A DNA stretch of 7,268 bases from Acidobacteriaceae bacterium. Its GTDB lineage: Bacteria; Acidobacteriota; Terriglobia; Terriglobales; Acidobacteriaceae. The stretch spans positions 3,509 to 10,776 of the forward strand of contig PKYX01000494.1 of NCBI GenBank assembly GCA_003132825.1, read 5' to 3'. The notes below the pieces were generated by a model that ran no database searches, had not been told where the DNA came from, and was given only the letters and a program-made list of their open reading frames with translations. Positions 1 through 6,996 of this stretch are shown here, piece by piece (within the stretch, counting starts at the first letter, position 1; each line of letters begins with the position of its first letter). A program made the position numbers and the translations under genes.

Positions 1-2147
1 CTCCCCACGTGGCGCCGGAACTTCTCACGACGCCGGGCACGGCGATGGGCACCGTGGCGTACATGTCGCCCGAACAAGCGCTGGGCGAAGAGCTCGATCC
101 TCGCACGGACTTGTTCTCGTTTGGGGTCGTGCTTTATGAAATGGCAACCGGCAAGCTGCCGTTCCAGGGCGTAACCTCCGCGGCATTGTTTGATTCCATC
201 CTGCACAAGGCCCCGAGCGGGCCAATCTCCATCAACCCGGGCTTGCCCTGGGAATTGGAGCACATCATCAATAAGTGTCTGGAGAAGGACCGGGAACTGC
301 GCTACCAGACTGCTGCCGAGATCCGCGGTGATCTACGCAGGCTTCAGCGTGATGGGAGTTCCCACCACACAACGGTGCCGATTGCCGTGAACTCGCCGAT
401 CGTGGATCAGGCCACAGGGCCGACGGCGGCGAAAGCCGCAGGCCGGCCCCGACTGATAGCCGGTATCAGCTTGGCCACGGCACTCGTCGCCTTAGCCGTT
501 GGCATCTACATAGGTCGGCTGCTGTATTTTGAGCCGTTACCGTCTCCACCGGTGTATCACCAAATCACTTTCCGGCGGGGAAGTATTCGTACAGCGCGCT
601 TTGGCCCCGACGGCCAAACCCTCTTGTACAGCGCATCGTGGCAAGGCAACCCCAGCGACGTCTATACCGCCCGGCCCGAAGCACCAGAATCCCGGTCCAT
701 GGGACTGCCACGGACCCAGCTCCTCTCGGTTTCTTCCAATGGCGAAATGGCCGTGTTGCTGAATGCTCGTTCGATTGGGACGTGGGTCGTCACTGGCACA
801 CTGGCCCGAGCTCCGCTCATTGGCGGTGCACCGCGCGAAATCCTGGACAACGTGCAATGGGCCGATTGGACACCCGACAGCAAAGACCTCGCCATCGTTC
901 GCGATGTAAACGGTCGCAACAGGCTTGAATACCCGGCGGGCAAGGTACTTTACGAATCGGGAGGCTGGATCGGCAATCCGCGCATTTCGCCGAAGGGAGA
1001 CCGCATTGCCTTCATCGATCATCCTATCGAAGGCGATGATGGTGGATCGGTGGTCGTGGTGGATTTGAACGCCAACAAGAGAGTCCTATCGCGGGACTGG
1101 TATACGGTGCAGGGCCTGGCGTGGTCACCTGATGGCACCGAGGTCTGGTTCACATCCAGCAAGTCAGGCATCGACCGAACGCTGTCCGCCGTCACTCTTG
1201 ACGGGCATGAGCGGCTGGTTACCCGAATGCCGGGCACATTGATGCTGCTCGATATCTGGAAAGACGGTCGCGTGTTGCTTACGCGCGCCAGTTGGCGGCG
1301 TGAACTGATGGCAATCGTTGGGAAGGAGGCAAAGGAGCAGGACCTATCCTGGTTCGATTACTCGTACCCCGGGGACCTTTCCAGCGACGGGAAGAAGCTG
1401 CTGTTCGATGAAGAGGGCAGCGGGGGTGGCCTGGCTTATTCGAAGTCGGGTGGACTCACGTATGCAGTTTACGTTCGTAAAACCGACGGCTCGCCCGCCA
1501 TTTTACTGGGCGAAGGCGCCGCACTAGCGTTGTCCCCCGACGGCAAGTGGGTGGTCGCTCAATCCCCCGGTTCTCCTGCCCAGCTTCGACTTCTCCCTAC
1601 CGGGGTCGGCGACGCCAAACTGCTCACGCGTGACTCGATCAATCACACTTGGGCTCGCTGGTTCCCTGATGGTAAAAGGATATTATTTTCCGGCGACGAA
1701 GCCGGTCACGGTCTGCGCCTTTACGCCATGGATCTCGCGTCGGGCAACTCTAAACCTATCTCCCCAGAAGGGGTAGTCGGCACAGCCTATGCGATCTCGC
1801 CCGATTCGCAGCTCATCGCCGCGATCGGGCCCGATCAACAGGGCTACTTGTACCCAGTTGATGGGAGTCCGCCAAAGCCGATCCCAGGCTTCGTAATGGG
1901 GGAGCAGCCGATCACGTTCAGCAACGATGGGGGGCTTTACGTGTACCAACCTGGTGAATTGCCGGCGCGTGTATTCCACATCGACCTCAAGACCGGTCAC
2001 CGCACTTTGTGGAAGCAGCTTATGCCATCCGATCCAGCCGGAGTGGTGACGATTGGTCCAATTCTGCTGACACCCGACGCCACAACCTGTGTCTACGGCT
2101 ACCACCGGACTCTCTCCGACTTGTATCTCGTGGAAGGCCTGAAGTAG
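1..2147 (+). CDS. Membrane-anchored Ser/Thr protein kinase with WD40/TolB-like propeller sensor (5' partial)
   Basis: This is the C-terminal part of a Hanks-type kinase; the reading frame is open to the left edge, so the GTG at 9 is probably internal (residue 1 for numbering below). The kinase part starts in the activation segment: [10 protein letters not shown] at 14-23 (subdomain VIII), the conserved Asp D34 in [15 protein letters not shown] (subdomain IX), and the subdomain XI Arg R98 in LRYQTAAEI. The ATP-binding loop, catalytic Lys, HRD and DFG motifs would lie upstream and cannot be checked. A linker (about 115-147) leads to one transmembrane helix (about 148-172). The rest is a beta-propeller with about ten PD40/WD40-like motifs of the type SPDG-x-x-aromatic/hydrophobic, for example at 198-209, 287-299, 326-337, 372-384, 457-468, 508-520, 551-564, 597-609 and 687-699. 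By family knowledge the kinase lies in the cytoplasm and the propeller outside, where it may sense a ligand or scaffold a protein. Substrate and ligand are unknown. Kinase call very sure; sensing role inferred. Confidence 0.93.
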   Translation, partial: PHVAPELLTTPGTAMGTVAYMSPEQALGEELDPRTDLFSFGVVLYEMATGKLPFQGVTSAALFDSILHKAPSGPISINPGLPWELEHIINKCLEKDRELRYQTAAEIRGDLRRLQRDGSSHHTTVPIAVNSPIVDQATGPTAAKAAGRPRLIAGISLATALVALAVGIYIGRLLYFEPLPSPPVYHQITFRRGSIRTARFGPDGQTLLYSASWQGNPSDVYTARPEAPESRSMGLPRTQLLSVSSNGEMAVLLNARSIGTWVVTGTLARAPLIGGAPREILDNVQWADWTPDSKDLAIVRDVNGRNRLEYPAGKVLYESGGWIGNPRISPKGDRIAFIDHPIEGDDGGSVVVVDLNANKRVLSRDWYTVQGLAWSPDGTEVWFTSSKSGIDRTLSAVTLDGHERLVTRMPGTLMLLDIWKDGRVLLTRASWRRELMAIVGKEAKEQDLSWFDYSYPGDLSSDGKKLLFDEEGSGGGLAYSKSGGLTYAVYVRKTDGSPAILLGEGAALALSPDGKWVVAQSPGSPAQLRLLPTGVGDAKLLTRDSINHTWARWFPDGKRILFSGDEAGHGLRLYAMDLASGNSKPISPEGVVGTAYAISPDSQLIAAIGPDQQGYLYPVDGSPPKPIPGFVMGEQPITFSNDGGLYVYQPGELPARVFHIDLKTGHRTLWKQLMPSDPAGVVTIGPILLTPDATTCVYGYHRTLSDLYLVEGLK

Positions 2148-2161
2148 GCAGTTCCATCATT

Positions 2162-2233
2162 GAAGGTTGATAAAACCCAACGCCCACCCGGCGAGCGTTC
2201 GCCCTTGATGCGGTTTTACAAGTCCCAACCTTC
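2162..2233. repeat. Imperfect inverted repeat just after the kinase gene
   Basis: The left arm has GAAGGTTG (2162-2169) and TAAAACC (2171-2177). The right arm has GGTTTTA (2212-2218) and CAACCTTC (2226-2233). These pair as 7 and 8 bp stems separated by an asymmetric internal loop of 1 against 7 bases. Inside the loop a smaller perfect hairpin, GGCGA-GCGT-TCGCC, lies at 2190-2203. The structure begins 14 bases after the kinase stop codon. No T-tract follows on the plus strand, so it is not a canonical intrinsic terminator; it could be a 3' end stabiliser or a remnant of a mobile or repeat element. Confidence 0.5.
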
Positions 2234-2334
2234 ACGCTCGATGTAGTCCTTGAGAATACCGCTGACTACCGCATCCCGCAGGCTTCTTTACCCGCGAAGG
2301 CGAATCACCACGAGCCAACGCAACGTTAGGACTA

Positions 2335-2423
2335 CCTAGCAAGTGCCCACCCGCCGAAATGCCAATGGGAGTGCAACCAAAGTGTTGGCGGAAGTTCCGA
2401 AGTTCTGCAACGGACTTGCTAGG
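2335..2423. repeat. Nested inverted repeat in the leader of the lipoprotein gene
   Basis: A perfect 10-base inverted repeat, CCTAGCAAGT (2335-2344) and ACTTGCTAGG (2414-2423), encloses a second pairing of CCGCC (2351-2355) with GGCGG (2387-2391). The inner pair extends to about 7 bp with a bulge (CCGCC-g-AA with TTGGCGG). The right arm ends 30 bases before the lipoprotein ATG and 20 bases before its ribosome binding site. If transcribed, it would form a branched or extended hairpin in the 5' untranslated region. The arrangement is seen directly; a regulatory role is inference. Confidence 0.5.
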
Positions 2424-2443
2424 ATCTGGGAATCGCAATTCTT

Positions 2444-2447
2444 GGAG
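2444..2447 (+). promoter_or_regulatory. Ribosome binding site deciding the lipoprotein start
   Basis: GGAG sits 6 bases before the ATG at 2454. Together with the lipoprotein signal peptide that begins exactly there, it selects this start over the in-frame upstream candidate at 2343. Confidence 0.75.
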
Positions 2448-2453
2448 TCTGCC

Positions 2454-4313
2454 ATGAGACGATTTTTGCCGCTTTATGGGTTACTGGCGCTAATGACAAT
2501 AGCCCTGGCCGGCTGCGGCGGCGGCAGCAGCAGCAGTTCGTTGTCCAACACGCAGGCTCTGCAGTCCATCACCGTCAGCCCGGCTTCGGCTTCCATCACG
2601 GTCGGTGCAACCCAGCCGTTCACGGCCACCGGCCACTATAGCGACAGCAGCACCCAGAACCTGACTTCGAGTGCGACTTGGACCTCTTCGGTTCCGGCCG
2701 ACGCGACGATCGCTGCGGGCCTGGCTGAAGGAGTGGCTGCCGGAAGCACCAACATCACAGCCACAGTAGGGAGCCTGACCAGCAGTCCGGCAGCCGTGCT
2801 AGCCGTGACGGCGGCAGTGACGACGGGAAGCGGAAACACGTTTTACGTTTCGACTGCAGGCAATGACTCCAACCCAGGCACGCTAGCCGCTCCTTGGCTA
2901 ACGATTCAGCACGCGGCCAGTACGGTGCAGGCTGGGGATACGGTTTACGTGCTCCCGGGCGTTTACAGCGAGTCGGTAAACATTGGGGTCTCCGGTTCAG
3001 CTGCGGCAGGTTCAGTGACCTTCGCGAGCTACCTCGGTCAGGCCGGTGTAATCGTCGATGGGACGGGGCTTACCCCCTCGGCCTCAGACACACAGGGTCT
3101 GTTTAATATCGTGAATCAGAGTTACGTCACCATTCAGGGCTTCGAGATCCGCAACTACACAACTTCAAACGCCAATGCCACTCCGGCCGGAATCTGGGTC
3201 ACCGGCGCAGGTAGCAACATTCAACTGCTGAACAATCTGGTGCACAACATCACGACCACTTCGGAAACGAACGGCAACGCTTTTGGCATTTCGGTTTACG
3301 GTTCGAGCGCATCGGCCTCGATTGACAGCATCACCATTAGCGGGAATCAGGTTTATGATCTGAAGACCGGCAACAGTGAAACGGTCAACGTGGATGGAAA
3401 CGTAACCAACTTCACCATCTCCAACAACATTATTCACGATAACGACAATATCGGGATTGATGCCGTCGGGTTCGAGGGCGTGGCGCCCAGTCCGTCCGTG
3501 GACTTCGCCCGCAATGGCGAAATCATCGGGAACACGGTCTACAACATCAGCGCCATTAACAATCCCGGGGAGGGAAATCAATACGATGCGGACGGTATTT
3601 ACTGCGATGGCTGCTCGAACGTCGTGATCGAACGCAACTTGGTCTACGCTTGCGACCTCAATATCGAAGCGGCCAGCGAGCATTCTGGCCACTATGCGCA
3701 GTATGTCACGATCCGCGACAACGTGGTCTACAACGCCAATTCCGTGGGCGTTTCCATCGGTGGGTACGCCAGCAATGTGGGCGGTAGCCAATATGTTGCC
3801 ATCGTAAATAACACGCTGTTCGAGGATGACACCAAGAACACTGGGAGCGGCGAGGTTCAGGTGCAGTATTACGCTACGAACAACGTATTTGAGAACAACG
3901 TCGTCTATGCCACGTCTCAGGGTCTATTCCTCAACAACTACGCAAATTCCGAGCCTGATCCGGTGAATGTGGATCATAACCTCTATTTTTCTTCCGTGAG
4001 CTCGTCGTCGGCCGAGTTTCTCTGGAATGGCACGGACTATAACAGCTTTTCCTCGTATCAATCGGCGACGGGAGAAGACAGCAACTCTCAATTTGCGAAC
4101 CCGTTGTTCCTGAGCTTGACGACGCCTAACCTGCAAGTGCAAGCGGGTTCGCCTGTCCTACATGCAGGCAGCACTTTGAGCAGTCTAACTTGCAGCACCA
4201 CGACTGGTGAAACTGGCGATTATTGGGGATGCCCGCTGGTAGGTACAGTGGATTTCTTGGGCAATCCGCGAGAGCAAGGAAGCAACATCGACATCGGTGC
4301 ATATGAACAGTAG
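2454..4313 (+). CDS. Lipoprotein with Ig-like (Big2) domain and right-handed parallel beta-helix
   Basis: This is a complete 619-residue protein. An n-region MRRF, a hydrophobic core and the lipobox LAGC (Cys21) give a type II signal peptide; the residue after Cys is Gly, so no inner-membrane retention signal is seen. A GGGSSSSS linker follows. Residues 36-119 look like a bacterial Ig-like group 2 domain (LQSITVSPASASITVGAT, then the EGVAAGSTNITAT signature). Residues 129-171 match the opening module of DUF1565/PL9-like beta-helix proteins (FYVSTAGNDSNPGT, AGDTVYVLPGVY). About ten PbH1-type coils follow at roughly 217-235, 252-266, 289-304, 317-331, 351-366, 387-401, 417-430, 446-460, 474-488 and 506-514, many carrying an NN-hydrophobic-hydrophobic pattern like an Asn ladder. 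The C-terminus, GNPREQGSNIDIGAYEQ, resembles the choice-of-anchor Q ending. Beta-helix proteins of this type often bind or cleave polysaccharides, but no catalytic set could be assigned. Cysteines 384, 387 and 400 cluster on one coil, with another pair at 580 and 593. Likely exported and membrane-anchored; carbohydrate binding is inferred. Confidence 0.92.
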   Translation: MRRFLPLYGLLALMTIALAGCGGGSSSSSLSNTQALQSITVSPASASITVGATQPFTATGHYSDSSTQNLTSSATWTSSVPADATIAAGLAEGVAAGSTNITATVGSLTSSPAAVLAVTAAVTTGSGNTFYVSTAGNDSNPGTLAAPWLTIQHAASTVQAGDTVYVLPGVYSESVNIGVSGSAAAGSVTFASYLGQAGVIVDGTGLTPSASDTQGLFNIVNQSYVTIQGFEIRNYTTSNANATPAGIWVTGAGSNIQLLNNLVHNITTTSETNGNAFGISVYGSSASASIDSITISGNQVYDLKTGNSETVNVDGNVTNFTISNNIIHDNDNIGIDAVGFEGVAPSPSVDFARNGEIIGNTVYNISAINNPGEGNQYDADGIYCDGCSNVVIERNLVYACDLNIEAASEHSGHYAQYVTIRDNVVYNANSVGVSIGGYASNVGGSQYVAIVNNTLFEDDTKNTGSGEVQVQYYATNNVFENNVVYATSQGLFLNNYANSEPDPVNVDHNLYFSSVSSSSAEFLWNGTDYNSFSSYQSATGEDSNSQFANPLFLSLTTPNLQVQAGSPVLHAGSTLSSLTCSTTTGETGDYWGCPLVGTVDFLGNPREQGSNIDIGAYEQ

Positions 4314-4528
4314 CATCTCCAGTTCCGTCCCGGGAGAGTGTCCTTGCACGTCGTCCCGAGCGTCACAGACGGCATGCTGACGAGGGTGATCGCACAGTTC
4401 TTGAAAACCGGAGTTCCGTCGGTGGGCTTATGGATGACGACGGACCAAGGCGCCCCGCAAGGCAGAGTGACGACTGCTCGTACGCAAAAAGATAGCTGAC
4501 GCAAACTTGATTGGAGTGTACTGCATTC

Positions 4529-4560
4529 TCGTCGCGCTATCCATGATCAGTCGCGGACGA
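4529..4560. repeat. Bulged inverted repeat next to the dispersed repeat
   Basis: TCGTCGCG (4529-4536) pairs with CGCGGACGA (4552-4560) as an 8-bp stem with a one-base bulge and a 15-base loop. It lies immediately before dispersed repeat copy 1. No T-tract follows on the plus strand. Function unknown. Confidence 0.35.
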
Positions 4561-4564
4561 GCAA

Positions 4565-4630
4565 CTGTGCTGCGCAAGAAATTCCGCACCGGTCCCTAAA
4601 ATGATAGAAATGCTGATTCTTAACTTCTTG
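4565..4630. repeat. Dispersed ~65-base repeat, copy 1
   Basis: This segment aligns with 6791-6853 in the same orientation. By hand about 50 of 67 alignment columns match, including a perfect 12-base block GAAATGCTGATT (4607-4618) and near-identical ends (CTGTGCT at the left, AACTTC and TTG at the right). It lies in the convergent gap, 250 bases after the lipoprotein gene. Its nature (degenerate mobile element, promoter-like repeat or small RNA) cannot be settled from the window alone. Confidence 0.6.
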
Positions 4631-4661
4631 GGTTTCTTTTCCCCGTGATGGCTACCCTCCT

Positions 4662-4695
4662 GGTGCAAGCTGCGGGCCGAGCAGCACCTTTTTTT
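4662..4695 (+). terminator. Rho-independent terminator-like hairpin with T7 tract
   Basis: GGT (4662-4664) and GCTGC (4669-4673) pair with GCAGC (4681-4685) and ACC (4686-4688), giving an 8-bp stem with a four-base bulge and a 7-base loop. Seven T residues follow at once (4689-4695). The form is right for an intrinsic terminator on the plus strand. It is about 350 bases beyond the lipoprotein stop, so it either ends a long 3' untranslated region or ends a separate short transcript that includes dispersed repeat copy 1. Confidence 0.5.
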
Positions 4696-4905
4696 GAAGG
4701 TCGTCGCGGGTCGGCCCGAAAAATTGGGCTTCGCTTGTGAGCCAACTGAAGTCTCACAGTATTTCATGTTGACATCCGCCATCGGCAGGTGAGCGAGGTG
4801 AGGAAATCTCGCAAACTGTTGATTTCACAGCCCAGCAGAATTTTGGCGAGACACAGGTTGGAAACCAACGATCAGGCGCGCGTTCGGATCGAAAATAACC
4901 ATTAG

Positions 4906-4930
4906 TAAGAAATTTGGCCGGGTACGGCCA
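4906..4930 (-). terminator. Weak candidate terminator for the protease gene
   Basis: A perfect 6-bp stem with a 4-base loop, TGGCCG-GGTA-CGGCCA on the plus strand (4915-4930), lies 47 bases after the protease stop codon. On the minus strand it is followed by AATTTCTT, a poor and interrupted T-tract. Position and shape fit a terminator for the minus-strand gene, but the tail is weak. Confidence 0.35.
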
Positions 4931-4952
4931 GCGGAATTCAGGGCCTCACTCT

Positions 4953-4968
4953 TTAGGCTGTTAGGCTG
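4953..4968. repeat. Tandem 8-base duplication TTAGGCTG x2
   Basis: Two perfect head-to-tail copies of TTAGGCTG lie 10 bases from the protease stop codon. Two copies are probably a slippage product; no function is suggested. Confidence 0.6.
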
Positions 4969-4977
4969 TGCTCATTG

Positions 4978-6657
4978 TCAGTAAAAGTGATTGCCGCGGC
5001 GGGGGTCGTAGTCGAACCTAATGAGGCCGTCACGGTAGTCGATGGAGATGGTGAGCTGGCGGAGGACGGTGCTACCGAGGAAACCGGAGATCTCGAAACC
5101 TGCGCCTTTGCTCAGGCTGGAGGTATCGAAGGACACCAGGTCATTGTTCTGCTGCTGGATGCCGGCGAACCGGAAAATGACGGAGTCGCTGAATGAGACC
5201 TTGGCAACTTCGCCGCTCATTCCTTTGACGGCGCCGAGATCGCCGCCGCGAACCTTGGTCACGGCACGGGCGGCCTCAGGCGAGATGCTGGAGCTGAACG
5301 CGCCGCTGTCAACCATGAAGAGGCGCTGGGTTTTGCCGTTTAGAAGCGTAGGAAGGATTATGTAGTGCCCGGAGCGAAAGAAAGGGGAGTAGTCCTTCAT
5401 CGTGGGACTGATGTAGCGGTCCTGTGGGCCGGTGGACTGGGCGGATGAACCGGGGCCAACACTGCTCAAGCTGGCAACTGGGTCTCCAGATTCCATGTTA
5501 AGGGTGGCGGGGGTGCCGCTGGTGTCGGTCGGGCGGGGCGGGAGCGGGGAGAGCAGAAACTTGCGCATGGGGTAGTCGAGAGTCACCAGGTAGCTGCTGA
5601 ATACGTCCGTACCGATAACGCCGTCGATGTTGAGGACATCTGTGCGATCGATAACTTTTACGATGCAGTCCCGAAACTCAAGGGAGCCGATGCGGATGGA
5701 GTCGACGTGTGCCGCATATCCGCCCGCGGGGCCTTGGTCTCCGACACCGCTGATCTGGACTCGCCCAATGGGTTTGAGCCCGGCCCGTTCCGCAATAGCA
5801 CGGTTGATGAACAGCCCGGAGGCGCCGGTATCGACCGCAAGTCCGGCCTCATTGTTGTTGAAAAAAACGTGAAGTCCCCAGCTCTCAATGTACCTGCTGT
5901 TGCCTTTCGAAAAGATCGGGACTAGGGGAAGCTCGCTCGAGCTGGCAGTGGAAACCAGGTGGCAGATTTGATCTGGGTTGCTGGCCCAGCTGACTAGATT
6001 GACGAGGCCACTTTCCACCCGGGTGCGCTCTTCGGGGTCCATACCGTTGGCCGAGGCGAGAAACTTTTTCTGTTCATCGATGCGCTGGGTGAGCGGAAGA
6101 GTACCGAGCCAGGTCCGGCGAATATCGATGTCGGAGGGATCGAGAGAGTGAGCAATACCGAGGGCGCGGCGCTCAGAAGCATACATGGAGTTGAGGCGAA
6201 GAATGCGGGCTCGGATGAGATAGAGGCGCGGATTGCAAGGGTCGATCCGGAAGGCCTGGTCGGCGGTGACGGCAGCTTCGGCAATCTTGCCTTGGCGGTA
6301 TTCGACCTCAGCAAAGGCGGTGAGCAGGGGAACCGAGTTGGGCGCCAAGGGCATTTCGGCGCCAATCGTGGAGCTCGCGTCTTCGACTTTCTGTTCGCGG
6401 AGCAAGGATCGGACCAGTCCGGCGATTAGCGTGGTGTCATGTGGTGATTTACTGAGCGCCTCACGGTAAAGTGCTTCGGCCTGGCTTGTGTTACCGGCCA
6501 AATAGGCCTTTTCCGCAGCGGAGGGCTCGTGGGCAGGGACGACGTGGCAACGGACATTATCGTCACCACGGGCTGCGTCAGGGCAAACAATTAAAGTCAG
6601 GATAATCAGCAGCAGCGTCATGGCTCGGTATCTCACGAACCAGCGACGAAAAGACAC
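4978..6657 (-). CDS. Secreted TPR protein with two retropepsin-like aspartic protease domains
   Basis: A 559-residue protein with a GTG start at 6657. The start is chosen because GGGGAG (6665-6670) lies 7 bases upstream; the ATG at 6621 (residue 13) has no good ribosome site and would remove the arginine-rich n-region. Residues 1-31 form a signal peptide (FRRWFVRYR, then the core LLLIILTLIV); Cys25 follows Val, so a lipobox is unlikely. Residues 46-220 contain TPR-like helical repeats, clearest at 46-74 and 111-175. The first protease domain has VDTGAS with catalytic-type Asp276 and ends with VIGTDVFSSYLVTLDY (347-362). A Pro/Ser/Gly-rich linker spans about 373-415. The second domain has MVDSGA with Asp450 and ends with GFLGSTVLRQLTISIDY (525-541). 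Each half carries its own D-[ST]-G-A motif, so the two could pair within one chain, as pepsin lobes do. By family knowledge such proteins are periplasmic or exported peptidases; the TPR part probably binds partners or substrates. Substrate unknown, activity inferred. Confidence 0.9.
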   Translation of the reverse strand: MSFRRWFVRYRAMTLLLIILTLIVCPDAARGDDNVRCHVVPAHEPSAAEKAYLAGNTSQAEALYREALSKSPHDTTLIAGLVRSLLREQKVEDASSTIGAEMPLAPNSVPLLTAFAEVEYRQGKIAEAAVTADQAFRIDPCNPRLYLIRARILRLNSMYASERRALGIAHSLDPSDIDIRRTWLGTLPLTQRIDEQKKFLASANGMDPEERTRVESGLVNLVSWASNPDQICHLVSTASSSELPLVPIFSKGNSRYIESWGLHVFFNNNEAGLAVDTGASGLFINRAIAERAGLKPIGRVQISGVGDQGPAGGYAAHVDSIRIGSLEFRDCIVKVIDRTDVLNIDGVIGTDVFSSYLVTLDYPMRKFLLSPLPPRPTDTSGTPATLNMESGDPVASLSSVGPGSSAQSTGPQDRYISPTMKDYSPFFRSGHYIILPTLLNGKTQRLFMVDSGAFSSSISPEAARAVTKVRGGDLGAVKGMSGEVAKVSFSDSVIFRFAGIQQQNNDLVSFDTSSLSKGAGFEISGFLGSTVLRQLTISIDYRDGLIRFDYDPRRGNHFY

Positions 6658-6664
6658 GGCAGTT

Positions 6665-6670
6665 CTCCCC
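6665..6670 (-). promoter_or_regulatory. Strong Shine-Dalgarno deciding a GTG start
   Basis: On the minus strand the sequence reads GGGGAG, then seven bases, then GTG (6657-6655). It is the only strong ribosome site near the 5' end of the protease frame and gives a complete signal peptide. Confidence 0.75.
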
Positions 6671-6790
6671 TGTTTGAGATATTCATCTGACGTTGGACCT
6701 TGGCGCTGGGGAGCTCCAGATGCGGGAAACAAATGCTATCCAAGCGCCCATAAAACCAGCATTCCCTTTACAGACGGGAGCCATTGTACT

Positions 6791-6853
6791 CTGTGCTCCG
6801 CAAAAACTCCGTACGCGCTACAGATAATGGAAATGCTGATTTTAACTTCCTTG
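6791..6853. repeat. Dispersed ~65-base repeat, copy 2
   Basis: This is the partner of 4565-4630, in the same orientation and 2.2 kb away; the perfect 12-base block is at 6830-6841. After the main match, CTGGTG followed by a CCGAG stretch (about 6866-6886) also resembles the region after copy 1 that forms the terminator-like stem, but here the stem and T-tract are lost. It lies 133 bases upstream of the protease start codon. The two copies flank the protease gene. Confidence 0.6.
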
Positions 6854-6996
6854 CTCCAACCGATCTGGTGAAACCTACTGCCGAGTCGAGTGACTATCAG
6901 ACGTGATCAATCTCGCAGGTCGCATGCAGCCGATAGGCGGCCTCCCGCCGTCCGCGAGGCTCCCTACCAATCATCGTCGGCGAGTGAAGTTCGAGC

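Larger units (their letters stand above)
2148..2453. other. Intergenic region and probable leader of the lipoprotein gene
   Basis: I see no credible gene in this 306-base gap. It contains two inverted-repeat structures, listed separately (2162-2233 and 2335-2423), and a tandem 8-base near-repeat, GAAGTTCC then GAAGTTCT, at 2391-2406. No convincing -35/-10 pair was found for the downstream gene; TAGGAT at 2420-2425 is a weak -10 candidate without a well-spaced -35. The frame of the downstream gene is open back to 2343, but that extension lacks signal-peptide character and is treated as untranslated. Confidence 0.6.
4314..4977. other. Convergent intergenic region
   Basis: This 664-base gap separates the convergent lipoprotein and protease genes. 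I found no ORF with convincing protein character on either strand. It holds a small hairpin at 4529-4560, a copy of a dispersed repeat (4565-4630), a terminator-like hairpin on the plus strand (4662-4695), a 6-bp inverted repeat TGTGAG/CTCACA (4736-4741 and 4753-4758), a weaker hairpin at 4915-4930, and a tandem TTAGGCTG duplication (4953-4968). The section 4314-4528 shows nothing I can name. Confidence 0.6.
6658..6996. other. Intergenic region upstream of the protease gene
   Basis: This 339-base gap lies between two minus-strand genes and should carry the protease promoter. It contains dispersed repeat copy 2 (6791-6853). On the minus strand, TACAAT just downstream of that repeat (plus-strand ATTGTA at 6783-6788) is a possible -10 element about 125 bases before the start codon, but no good -35 lies 16-18 bases before it. 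A hairpin GGCGG-CCTC-CCGCC (6936-6949) has no T-tract. No gene was seen. Confidence 0.55.

Noticed and set aside
537..1022. 161-residue minus-strand ORF inside the kinase-propeller gene
   Set aside because: It lies wholly opposite a well-supported gene, has no family character and no ribosome site I could see; a shadow of the plus-strand frame.
1683..2105. 140-residue minus-strand ORF over the propeller end
   Set aside because: Antisense to PD40-type motifs that are plainly coding on the plus strand; no recognisable domain.
2175..2332. Possible integron attC site (ACCCAAC near 2175 and GTTAGGA near 2325)
   Set aside because: The right core box does not fit GTTRRRY at its last base, the spacing of about 158 bases is too long, and the boxes do not pair in the expected way; no integrase or cassette array is seen.
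3165..3791. 208-residue minus-strand ORF inside the lipoprotein gene
   Set aside because: Its Val/Asp/Ile-rich composition is what the complement of Asn/Thr/Ile-rich beta-helix codons gives. The beta-helix frame on the plus strand is clearly the real one.
4736..4758. CRP-like palindrome TGTGA...TCACA
   Set aside because: The half-sites are 13 bases apart rather than 6, and there is no promoter or divergent gene for it to control; recorded only as a small inverted repeat.
4220..4782. Two minus-strand ORFs of 94 and 81 residues in and beside the convergent gap
   Set aside because: One overlaps the C-terminus of the lipoprotein gene. The other reads through the dispersed repeat and the terminator-like hairpin. 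Neither shows a domain, signal peptide or good ribosome site.
4565..6853. The repeat pair as the ends of a transposon carrying the protease gene
   Set aside because: The copies are direct and diverged, there is no transposase or target-site duplication, and the protease gene looks like ordinary chromosomal content.
6936..6949. GGCGG-CCTC-CCGCC hairpin as terminator of the rightmost gene
   Set aside because: The stem is only 5 bp and there is no T-tract on the minus strand after it.
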